A DNA stretch of 5,449 bases from Gammaproteobacteria bacterium (lineage in GTDB: Bacteria > Pseudomonadota > Gammaproteobacteria > Ga0077536). The notes under the pieces are model-generated. The model worked only from the letters and a program-made list of their open reading frames with translations, did not search any database and had not been told where the DNA came from. The stretch lies in NCBI GenBank assembly GCA_003540955.1, contig DPMX01000121.1:1-5449 (forward strand), written 5' to 3'. This document shows, in pieces, positions 1-5,449 of the stretch (the stretch's first letter is position 1; the number at the start of each line of letters is the position of its first letter). The position numbers were made by a program, and so were the translations under genes.

Positions 1-1
1 C

Positions 2-418
2 TTGCCATTTGCGGTAAGCTACGATTGGGACAGTGGTAATGCGGTGGCCGACAAGGTAGTGGGTTTGCAAGATAGTGCAGTAAAAACTGCGCTTTTGCGA
101 GCTGGGAACACGTTCGTTGAAATTTTTCAATATACCCACCCGGTCGGCAAGGACCCGATCCCTAATCGGCGTGCATGTGATGCAGGATTAACCCACATCT
201 GTTTTGATGTGATCGACGTCGACGGAGAATATGAGAGATTACTAGCCGAGGGGGTTAAGTTTCATACTCCGCCGGTCGATGTCGGCGGAACTGTTAGAAC
301 CACGTACGGGCGCGATCCAGATGGCAATATTTTTGAATTACAAGAAGTTACGCAATCGGGTCTGGCACTTGATTTACAAAATGTAGTTCCCGAACTTGAA
401 ACGCAAGTCATCAAGTAA
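2..418 (+). CDS. VOC-superfamily (glyoxalase/dioxygenase fold) protein, 3' part only
   Basis: This is the C-terminal part of a vicinal-oxygen-chelate protein, a metal-dependent family that includes glyoxalase I, methylmalonyl-CoA epimerase and extradiol dioxygenases. The frame is open at the left edge, so the true start lies outside the window; the TTG at 2 is simply the first complete codon. In the visible 138 residues, a V-E-I-F-Q-Y strand (Glu about 40) ends the first beta-alpha-beta-beta-beta half. G-L-T-H-I-C-F-D-V (His about 65) opens the second half. D-P-D-G-N-I-F-E-L-Q-E-V (Glu about 112) is the classic closing strand. These Glu, His and Glu residues match three of the four usual metal ligands; the fourth, normally near the N-terminus, is missing from view. 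Substrate cannot be told. It converges with the PQQ dehydrogenase gene 86 bp away. The VOC assignment is firm, the reaction is unknown. Confidence 0.85.
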   Translation: MPFAVSYDWDSGNAVADKVVGLQDSAVKTALLRAGNTFVEIFQYTHPVGKDPIPNRRACDAGLTHICFDVIDVDGEYERLLAEGVKFHTPPVDVGGTVRTTYGRDPDGNIFELQEVTQSGLALDLQNVVPELETQVIK

Positions 419-504
419 AAGTTGGTAATGTCAACTAACTTCGTTTCTTGATCAGTTTCGCGACTAAAAACGATTAATCAAATTTATCTTGCTAGCCTTT
501 AGTT
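419..504. other. Convergent intergenic gap, no clear terminator
   Basis: These 86 AT-rich bases separate the stop codons of two convergent genes. Short complementary pieces exist, for example TTGAT and ATCAA about 25 bases apart, but I found no GC-rich hairpin followed by a T run on either strand. I therefore do not call an intrinsic terminator. Confidence 0.4.
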
Positions 505-2361
505 TTACGGGGATGGCAGACCGAAACTGAGTAGGACGTTGCCCGGGTTTGCTCCAAATTTCGAATAGCCCGAATTAAAATAGACCATGCCGTCGACGAC
601 AACTGCGCCGGCTTGATCGATCGACCCGCCTCGACCCTTCGCGCCATTAACTGTGTCGAAATCGCGAACTGTATCGACGCGCCAAATCTCTTTCCCGGTT
701 AGTGCGTCGAAGGCGCGCATCTCACCGCTTTGAGAACCGGAGAAAACTACGCTTGGCATTGCGGTAACCGCAGCTCCTTGGGCTGGGCTGCAGCGTGTTC
801 GATCTTTGCAGCTGACCGGTGGGGCCTCCCATAAGATTTCGCCGGATGTAAGGTCGACGGCTAACAAACCACCACCGGCGTTAGGATCCAACGCTATGTC
901 ATCGGCCAGTGCGCCGTCTTCAGACAGCCACCGCACATCAGAGCGTGAGGCATAAAGGACTTTACCGTCTGTCGCCTGACCCCACTGTAATCCACCTTGA
1001 ACGCCGCCCTTAGCAAGTTTTTTCTTCCACTTGGGTGCGCCCTTGGCGTCGGGATCAAGCGCGTGGGCAAACCCAGATTTCTGGGCGCCAATGAGCACAT
1101 TACTGCCGTCCGGTAGAGTGGCTAAGATAGGGGAAGCCCCCATGTCTTCATCGGGTCCAGCATTCTTGGGGCAATTCACTTGCTCTTTTAGCATGCAGCC
1201 GACATTCCAGGCATCACCGGTCAATCCTTGGTATACCCAAGTGATTTCGCCGCTGTCTAAGTCGAGCGCCATAATGCTGTCGCTGGTATCCGACGTCGGA
1301 TTCGAATAATTATCACCGGTGCCAATGTAGATAAGCTTTCGTTTTGGATCGATGGTGACGGCCGACCACACACCCGCACCAGAGGGACCATGCATTACTT
1401 TTCCGTTTGTATCCTCACCGATGGGGCCTGGCGTTTGCTCGATGGTAAACTGTTTCCATAATCGTTTTCCTGAATCGCTGTCATACGCGATCACGCTGCC
1501 GCGAAAAACGCAACAGGTGTAGTCTTCCGCCATCGCCAGAACTTCTTCCCACGATGCCATCGGTACATATAGCTTACCGTTATATAGCTGCACGCCTCCC
1601 GTGACTCGCGCACTTGGATGATCGTCACCTATATCCATCCAGCGCAAAGTACCGTTCGCGGCATCCAGAGAATACACACGGCCACTTTGGTCTCCAAAGA
1701 ATAGGGCGTATTTCCCGTTTTTAAGGTACCCCACACTAACCGGTGCTTTTACCGGTGCTTCGGCCTTGAAACGCCAGTGGGTGCACCCGGTTTTCGCATC
1801 TAGTGCGTACACGGTCCCATTGGGGCTGCCAATAAATAGTCGCCCACCGACTACGGTAGGTTGCGATTCTACGAATGTCTCGCCTGGGAACGCAAAGGCC
1901 CATTTGAGTTTCAGTTTGGGAACCTCAGTTACCGTCAGATTCGCGTGGGCCGCCGATTGAAAGCGCGTATTCGCGAGGCCATTACCCCAACCGTTCCAAT
2001 GTGGTGCAGCGAACGGATCACTCTTAGGCCATGGCGCCGACTCACAAAAATTGGTCCCGCTATCATCCCACTTCAAATCGTATGGTTTTCCGGTAATAAA
2101 TTCGGATACTGCGACCCGCTCTGGGCCGGTCAAGTTGAATGTTCCTATAATTCGCATGGTTCCCGTTTCTAGTGCACTCACAATACGGTTAGTTTTGAGC
2201 TCACGGAGCATCGAAAACGGAGGTGTGCGGGGTGTGTTTGAGTCGTGACAACTCGCGCATTCGGTCTTATAAACTGTCATCCCATCGCGGTCATCTGCAA
2301 AAATTTGACCACTAAAGCAAAGCATCGCGATCGGACCATAGCGTAGGACAATAGATTTCAT
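505..2361 (-). CDS. Secreted cytochrome c-PQQ quinoprotein dehydrogenase (polyvinyl-alcohol-dehydrogenase-like)
   Basis: This 618-residue protein probably oxidises an alcohol in the periplasm with PQQ and passes electrons to its own heme. Residues 1-22 look like a signal peptide, with likely cleavage after I-F-A. A small cytochrome c domain follows: heme motif C35-A-S-C38-H39 and a probable axial Met69 in T-G-T-M-R. From about 120 on there is a beta-propeller. Seven A-L-D-x3-G-x3-W-type blade motifs are visible near 182-198, 227-242, 288-304, 361-378, 430-447, 497-513 and 546-563. Adjacent Cys283-Cys284 resemble the vicinal disulfide of quinoprotein alcohol dehydrogenases. The N-terminal heme plus C-terminal propeller order and the length match polyvinyl alcohol dehydrogenase (EC 1.1.2.6, about 640 aa); most PQQ-heme alcohol dehydrogenases have the reverse order. 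The ATG is preceded by AAGGA (2373-2369 on -) with 7-base spacing. The true substrate is unknown; polyvinyl alcohol itself is only a family label. Confidence 0.88.
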   Translation of the reverse strand: MKSIVLRYGPIAMLCFSGQIFADDRDGMTVYKTECASCHDSNTPRTPPFSMLRELKTNRIVSALETGTMRIIGTFNLTGPERVAVSEFITGKPYDLKWDDSGTNFCESAPWPKSDPFAAPHWNGWGNGLANTRFQSAAHANLTVTEVPKLKLKWAFAFPGETFVESQPTVVGGRLFIGSPNGTVYALDAKTGCTHWRFKAEAPVKAPVSVGYLKNGKYALFFGDQSGRVYSLDAANGTLRWMDIGDDHPSARVTGGVQLYNGKLYVPMASWEEVLAMAEDYTCCVFRGSVIAYDSDSGKRLWKQFTIEQTPGPIGEDTNGKVMHGPSGAGVWSAVTIDPKRKLIYIGTGDNYSNPTSDTSDSIMALDLDSGEITWVYQGLTGDAWNVGCMLKEQVNCPKNAGPDEDMGASPILATLPDGSNVLIGAQKSGFAHALDPDAKGAPKWKKKLAKGGVQGGLQWGQATDGKVLYASRSDVRWLSEDGALADDIALDPNAGGGLLAVDLTSGEILWEAPPVSCKDRTRCSPAQGAAVTAMPSVVFSGSQSGEMRAFDALTGKEIWRVDTVRDFDTVNGAKGRGGSIDQAGAVVVDGMVYFNSGYSKFGANPGNVLLSFGLPSP

Positions 2362-2444
2362 ACCGCTTTCCTTTAGCCGCTTAGAGATAATTAGGTTTAT
2401 GGTAATATTTTCTAAACAGAGATACGAGTGAGGTTCGTATAGTT
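2362..2444. promoter_or_regulatory. Divergent promoter region between dehydrogenase and selenoprotein genes
   Basis: The 83 bp between the two divergent start codons is AT-rich in the middle and must hold promoters or leaders for both genes. On +, TAATAT at 2403-2408 is a possible -10 box without a good -35. On -, TTTAGA followed 18 bases later by AATTAT is a weak sigma-70-like pair. Neither is strong enough to call separately. The closeness of the two starts suggests coordinated control, which is inference. Confidence 0.4.
2422..2440 (+). promoter_or_regulatory. 6-bp inverted repeat enclosing the Shine-Dalgarno of the selenoprotein gene
   Basis: ATACGA (2422-2427) and TCGTAT (2435-2440) are perfect reverse complements. 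They flank the 7-base spacer GTGAGGT, which contains the likely ribosome binding site GAGG (2430-2433), 11 bases before the ATG at 2445. As RNA this would be a small hairpin presenting the binding site in its loop; as DNA it could be an operator. A 6-bp arm can arise by chance and the stem is AT-rich, so function is uncertain. Confidence 0.35.
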
Positions 2445-3542
2445 ATGAGTCTTTATTCCGACGCGGAATATCCGATTTCGGCTGACACGGAAAAGTTGCA
2501 CACCGATGAAATTCTCTCCTACGCGCGTCCCGGAACCTGGGGAACTGCAGCGCAAAGAACTGCTATCGCTGCCACTGCGCGCAAGGTACGCAGCGATGCT
2601 GGTGTTCAAGAGTCGATTGGTGATGAAGGTTTAGCTTCAAAAACTGCTCTGTCTAAACCAGCGCAAAGAGTCGCGACTGCAGTTGCGCTTGGGGGAGTAG
2701 AGATTGATCGGACTTTTTGTGAGAAAGCTCAAGCAGACGGGGTCACCGAAGGGGAGTATGTTGAAATCGTCGGCTTAGTCTCACGGCTTGCACACCTTGA
2801 TGTATTTGCCCGAGGAATCGGTGTCCCGTCGAGACGATTGAGAGAGCCGGTAGATGACAAAGAACCATCGTGCGAACGCCCATTGGAGGCTAAACGTGAG
2901 GGCTTTTTTACCGAAACGATCCCGAGTGAACCGGAAGGGGGGGCACTGGCTAAGTCAATATTTGGAAAAGGCCCCACGCCTAATATTTTGCGTTCCTTAA
3001 GCCTCGTTCCGGATGAAGCGCGGCGGTTAAATGCGATACTGAATCAAGAGTATTTCTCTGTTGAGACGATAATGAACTTTGACTCGAGCTCGCATGAGAC
3101 GTTGTCTCGGCCCCAGATCGAAATTATCGCCGCGAAAGTCTCCGAGCTTAATCAATGCTTTTACTGAACCACTTGGCATACCTATATCCTCCGTGAGAGT
3201 GGTACTGCGGTAAATCAAGGTTTCAACCTGCAAGGCGCCTTCGATCCAGATCTCGACAGCGGAGTGGGACATGGTCGCGAGTTGGTGATGTTTGCTAAAT
3301 CTGTACTTTCCACCGATCTTGACCGCCTTGTGGCTGCCCGCAGTCGTCTATTCGATTGTTTGGGCCCGGCGGGTGTCGTGTCGGCGTCTCTCATCGCAGC
3401 GGATTTCAGCATGGTTGACCGAGTGGCAAATGCGATCGGCATTAGTGTTGAACCAATGGTGATGGGACCAAGCGAAGATTTTCGAGAGCGTCTCGGAATT
3501 AACGAGTTTCCGTCAGCAGCCAACACTTTCGGAGCGACGTAG
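2445..3542 (+). CDS. AhpD-like alkylhydroperoxidase-related selenoprotein (in-frame UGA read as Sec241)
   Basis: Read through one TGA (3165-3167), this frame encodes 365 residues ending at TAG 3540-3542. At the TGA the sequence reads C238-F-Y-U241-T-T-W-H245, preceded by E226 and a V-S-E-L-N helix. E-x11-C-x2-C-x3-H is the AhpD/carboxymuconolactone-decarboxylase-fold redox site, spaced as in M. tuberculosis AhpD (E118, C130, C133, H137), with Sec replacing the second Cys. AhpD proteins reduce peroxides or act as thiol-disulfide partners of peroxiredoxins; this protein's substrate is unknown. The N-terminal half (about 65-128) looks like a degenerate copy: E107 precedes S-R-L-A-H-L-D119-V-F-A122, with Asp and Ala at the two catalytic positions. 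ATG 2445 is the first usable start after the in-frame TAA at 2403. A SECIS-like stem-loop follows the TGA. Alternatives are a nonsense mutation of a Cys codon or a sequencing error. The downstream 124 codons staying open and family-like argue for readthrough. Confidence 0.87.
3165..3167 (+). other. Recoded UGA codon, selenocysteine 241
   Basis: The TGA lies in frame between TAC (Tyr240) and ACC (Thr242), at the position where AhpD-family proteins carry the second Cys of C-x-x-C. Cys-to-Sec replacement at redox-active positions is the usual pattern in selenoproteins. The codon differs by one base from either Cys codon, so a point mutation would look the same. The SECIS-like hairpin and the intact downstream frame favour recoding. 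Confidence 0.85.
3180..3212 (+). promoter_or_regulatory. Candidate bacterial SECIS element
   Basis: Bases 3185-3191 (TATCCTC) can pair with 3197-3204 (GAGTGGTA), giving 7 pairs with one T-G wobble and a single bulged T at 3200. They close a 5-base apical loop, CGTGA (3192-3196). A lower stem of T3179, A3180, C3181 and C3182 with A3212, T3211, G3210 and G3209 may extend it across an internal loop. The apical loop starts 24 bases after the TGA and has G among its first two bases, both within the published consensus for bacterial SECIS (16-37 bases, at least one loop G). A competing helix, ACCACT 3168-3173 with AGTGGT 3198-3203, is also possible. Pairing was done by eye, with no folding energy. 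Confidence 0.6.
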
Positions 3543-3580
3543 ACTCCGCATTTGCGTGCCTGGATAAGTCAACCTCACGG
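3543..3580. other. Short convergent gap between selenoprotein and deformylase genes
   Basis: Only 38 bases separate the TAG of the + gene from the stop of the - gene. I see no hairpin plus T-run terminator in either direction, so the two transcripts may overlap at their 3' ends. Confidence 0.4.
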
Positions 3581-4126
3581 CTACCCATCCATTTGTGGCA
3601 GTAGGTATCGTTCGTACTCATGCTCGAAGGAAAGTCGACGGGTATCACCGATCCGATCGACATATAATGTTCCGTCTAGGTGATCGAATTCATGCTGAAA
3701 AACCGTGGCGGGAAATCCACTAAGTTCAATCTCACGCTCTTCGCGATGCTCGTTTGTGTAATTCACTTTTATACGCTGTGGTCGTTCCACGTAGCCGCGT
3801 AGCCCCGGTACTGACAGACAACCCTCCCAATATCCGGCAATAGCCGGATCGACAACGTGAATACTAGGATTTATAAACACCGCGAGTGACATCGGCGCAA
3901 ACTCACCATAACGTGTTTCGCCGCCTGGAATTTCGATAATTGCAAGGCGTACGCTCTCGCCGATCTGTGGCGCCGCAAGTCCGACGCCACCATAATCGTG
4001 TAAAGTGTCGATCATGTCGGTGAGCAAGCGGTTGAACTCAAGTCCGCCTATTTCGTTGGGGTCGAGTGGTTGCGCCACCTCGCGTAGAAGCGGATGACCC
4101 ATACGAATGATGCGTCGGATGGCCAT
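3581..4126 (-). CDS. def: Peptide deformylase
   Basis: This enzyme removes the N-formyl group from nascent proteins at the ribosome, using a bound Fe2+/Zn2+ ion. All three family motifs are intact in the 181-residue product: G-V-G-L-A-A-P-Q (47-54), E-G-C-L-S (101-105) and Q-H-E-F-D-H (144-149). The metal ligands are Cys103, His145 and His149, with catalytic Glu146. The start at ATG 4126 gives M-A-I-R-R-I-I-R-M-G-H-P-L, the usual N-terminus of the family, and a normal length. The frame extends 19 codons further to a TTG at 4183, but that extension is hydrophobic and unlike the family. No Shine-Dalgarno is visible before ATG 4126; the leader is an A/T run. The gene stands alone: fmt, its common partner, is not adjacent, so this may be a second, auxiliary deformylase copy. 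Function is secure; the paralogue idea is inference. Confidence 0.95.
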   Translation of the reverse strand: MAIRRIIRMGHPLLREVAQPLDPNEIGGLEFNRLLTDMIDTLHDYGGVGLAAPQIGESVRLAIIEIPGGETRYGEFAPMSLAVFINPSIHVVDPAIAGYWEGCLSVPGLRGYVERPQRIKVNYTNEHREEREIELSGFPATVFQHEFDHLDGTLYVDRIGDTRRLSFEHEYERYLLPQMDG

Positions 4127-4154
4127 AAGTAAAAAATTAAGAAAATTTCCAGTC

Positions 4155-4183
4155 AGATTAAAACAATGGTTTCTTGTCGGCAA
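4155..4183 (-). promoter_or_regulatory. Possible sigma-70-type promoter for peptide deformylase
   Basis: On the minus strand, TTGCCG (4183-4178) and TAATCT (4160-4155) are separated by 17 bases, and the -10 ends about 28 bases before the ATG at 4126. The match to TTGACA/TATAAT is partial (4 of 6 and 3 of 6), so this is only a candidate. Confidence 0.3.
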
Positions 4184-4260
4184 CTTTTTGAATCTAACTG
4201 CGTTGCTTTAGATATAGCAATCGCGATGATCCAGCGGGCGGATTCAACTGAACGGTGGCA

Positions 4261-4289
4261 CGTAGACACCAGCGATATCGTCGTCTACG
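4261..4289. repeat. 7-bp inverted repeat upstream of the monooxygenase, possible operator
   Basis: CGTAGAC (4261-4267) and GTCTACG (4283-4289) are perfect reverse complements. Their starts are 22 bp apart, about two helical turns, and the second arm ends 49 bp before the ATG at 4339. The spacer contains the 8-bp palindrome CGATATCG (4273-4280), slightly off the centre of the outer repeat. The geometry fits a dimeric repressor or activator site, or a leader hairpin. No regulator gene is in view, so the role is unproven. Confidence 0.45.
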
Positions 4290-4338
4290 ATTCATTCTCA
4301 CCATATAGAGACTATTAAGATAAGTGGCTACCAACACT

Positions 4339-5449
4339 ATGGAACGTCAACAGTTTGCGGACGCTGTTTCTATTGCGAACATCCCCACCTTACTGATGGT
4401 GCTTGTGCAGATAACTGGTGAAATGCGCTGGTTAAAACCGCCCTATCGCCCGTTGCGGGGAAGTGGACTTGGCGACAATGATAGCGGGGGTTTACCGGAG
4501 TCGATTCAAGAAGAGGTCCGAGCGGCAACCTTAGAAGCGATACTCGACTGGCGGGATGGAAATCCGATTGCGATTCCAGATCCTCGGCCAGAACTTTTGG
4601 TAGAAATGCTTAGTTGCTCAATGGGCGAGCCGGTGCCTCCCGAGTACGGGTCATTTACGTCTAGCTTACTCGGTCATCGTTCCGTTTCAGAAGATGTGAT
4701 CGATGTGCCGGATAGCTTTCATGTTTTAATTGTTGGGGCTGGTATCTCAGGCATTTGTGCGGCGGTTAACCTAAAAGCTGCGGGTATACCTTTTACTATT
4801 CTGGAACAGCACGGAGTGGTTGGGGGTGTTTGGTACGAGAATCGTTACCCGGGTGCAGGTGTAGATACGCCGAATCACTTGTACTCCTATTCATTTGCAA
4901 TGCACGATTGGTCGATGTTCTTCGCTTTAAGGGACGATCTTCACGACTATCTAGAGCAGGTGGCGGCGGAATTCGAACTCAATTCACATATTCGTTTCGA
5001 CACCAAAGTCCACGATGCCACTTATGACGCCTCTGCTCAGGTATGGCGGGTAAATTTCACATCGGCAGATAATGTCAGCGGGTCACTGACGGCGAATCTA
5101 TTGATTAGTGCTGTTGGTATTTTCAATCCCCCAGTGCTGCCTAATATTGACGGGCTTGACCAATTTTCAGGACCTTCTTTCCATACTGCAAAGTGGGAGG
5201 AGGACATTAACCTTACAGATAAGCGAGTCGCAATAATAGGAAACGGGGCAAGCTGTATGCAGATTGCCCCGGAAATCCAACACAAGGTAAGGTCACTGAC
5301 GATATTCCAGCGCTCACTGCACTGGGCCGCACCGTTCGCTCAGTTTCGTCGGCGGGTCCCTGATCCTTTACGATTCTTGATGCGTGAAGTACCTCTCTAT
5401 CAGGCCTGGTATCGCGTACGGCTCGGTTGGACATTTAACGATCGGATCC
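4339..5449 (+). CDS. Baeyer-Villiger flavin monooxygenase, 4-hydroxyacetophenone-monooxygenase-like (5' part)
   Basis: This is an FAD- and NAD(P)H-dependent enzyme that inserts an oxygen next to a ketone carbonyl, giving an ester or lactone. The 370 visible codons are open to the right edge; relatives are about 640 aa, so some 40 % is missing. Residues 1-127 form an N-terminal extension (N-I-P-T-L-L-M, R-W-L-K-P-P-Y, G-L-P-E) typical of 4-hydroxyacetophenone monooxygenases and absent from cyclohexanone-type enzymes. The FAD Rossmann motif is G133-A-G-I-S-G138, followed by G-G-V-W-Y-E-N-R-Y-P-G-A (162-173). The Baeyer-Villiger fingerprint F-x-G-x3-H-x3-W is at 276-286, followed by Glu instead of the usual Pro/Asp. 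The second, NADP-binding motif G-N-G-A-S-C begins at 301. ATG 4339 has no strong Shine-Dalgarno. GTG 4324, just after an in-frame TAA, would add five residues. The class is confident, the substrate is not. Confidence 0.92.
   Translation, partial: MERQQFADAVSIANIPTLLMVLVQITGEMRWLKPPYRPLRGSGLGDNDSGGLPESIQEEVRAATLEAILDWRDGNPIAIPDPRPELLVEMLSCSMGEPVPPEYGSFTSSLLGHRSVSEDVIDVPDSFHVLIVGAGISGICAAVNLKAAGIPFTILEQHGVVGGVWYENRYPGAGVDTPNHLYSYSFAMHDWSMFFALRDDLHDYLEQVAAEFELNSHIRFDTKVHDATYDASAQVWRVNFTSADNVSGSLTANLLISAVGIFNPPVLPNIDGLDQFSGPSFHTAKWEEDINLTDKRVAIIGNGASCMQIAPEIQHKVRSLTIFQRSLHWAAPFAQFRRRVPDPLRFLMREVPLYQAWYRVRLGWTFNDRI

Larger units (their letters stand above)
4127..4338. other. Divergent intergenic region upstream of deformylase and monooxygenase
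   Basis: This 212-bp region separates two divergent genes. It holds an AT-rich stretch next to the deformylase start, a weak TTGAAT (4188-4193)/GATATA (4211-4216) pair with 17-base spacing facing the monooxygenase, and the inverted repeat at 4261-4289. No RNA gene or extra reading frame could be recognised. Confidence 0.5.

Noticed and set aside
421..504. Transcription terminator between the VOC gene and the dehydrogenase gene
   Set aside because: Only 4-5 bp AT-rich pairings were found, with no GC-rich stem followed by a T run.
1031..2248. Several + strand open frames inside the dehydrogenase gene (1031-1309, 1766-1960, 1861-2172, 2051-2248)
   Set aside because: They lie antisense to a gene with clear heme and propeller motifs, overlap each other, and show no family resemblance.
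2445..3167. A complete 240-residue protein ending at the TGA
   Set aside because: Termination there would remove the second redox residue and the catalytic His, ending exactly at C-x-x. Readthrough as selenocysteine explains the sequence better.
3264..3542. A separate 92-codon gene starting at GTG 3264
   Set aside because: It is in the same frame as the gene ending at TGA 3167, no stop lies between them, and the joined protein restores the AhpD active-site motif. It is the C-terminal part of the selenoprotein.
4127..4183. Deformylase N-terminal extension from TTG 4183
   Set aside because: The family N-terminus begins at the ATG 4126, and the added 19 residues have no match to known deformylase leaders.
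5037..5434. Minus-strand open frames under the monooxygenase
   Set aside because: They are antisense to a frame with Rossmann and Baeyer-Villiger motifs and encode nothing recognisable.
5444..5449. GGATCC (BamHI site) exactly at the right edge, possibly a cloning junction
   Set aside because: The reading frame runs normally into it and the left edge shows no such site, so chance is the simpler explanation.

Overview
The window holds five genes, two of them cut by its edges, in roughly 50 % GC sequence. The content suggests a Gram-negative, probably marine or aquatic, heterotrophic proteobacterium. It has a periplasmic cytochrome c/PQQ-type dehydrogenase, a 4-hydroxyacetophenone-monooxygenase-like Baeyer-Villiger enzyme and an apparent selenocysteine-containing AhpD-like protein. 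Assignment to Gammaproteobacteria is an inference from protein style and cannot be confirmed from this window.

Layout: (1) the 3' end of a VOC/glyoxalase-fold gene on + (2-418); (2) a convergent gap of 86 bp; (3) a 618-aa secreted cytochrome c-PQQ beta-propeller dehydrogenase on - (505-2361), resembling polyvinyl-alcohol dehydrogenase; (4) an 83-bp divergent promoter region; (5) an alkylhydroperoxidase (AhpD)-like gene on + (2445-3542), interrupted in frame by one TGA (3165-3167) and best read as a selenoprotein of 365 residues; (6) a 38-bp convergent gap; (7) a stand-alone peptide deformylase on - (3581-4126); (8) a 212-bp divergent intergenic region with a 7-bp inverted repeat; (9) the first 370 codons of a HAPMO-type Baeyer-Villiger monooxygenase on +, running off the right edge.

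The main result is the gene at 2445-3542. A conventional gene caller would split it into a 240-aa protein ending in N-Q-C-F-Y and a separate 92-aa ORF. Read through the TGA, the joint becomes C-F-Y-U-T-T-W-H. This is the AhpD catalytic motif (C-x-x-C-x3-H) with selenocysteine in place of the second cysteine. The conserved glutamate lies exactly 12 residues before the first cysteine, as in Mycobacterium tuberculosis AhpD (E118/C130/C133/H137). A stem-loop fitting the bacterial SECIS rules lies just downstream of the TGA.

No two complete genes lie head-to-tail, so no operon can be asserted. The neighbours are mostly redox enzymes (quinoprotein dehydrogenase, flavin monooxygenase, thiol/selenol peroxidase-like protein, VOC protein). 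This is compatible with oxidative catabolism of alcohols, ketones or aromatics, with peroxide defence alongside. That functional link is inference only.
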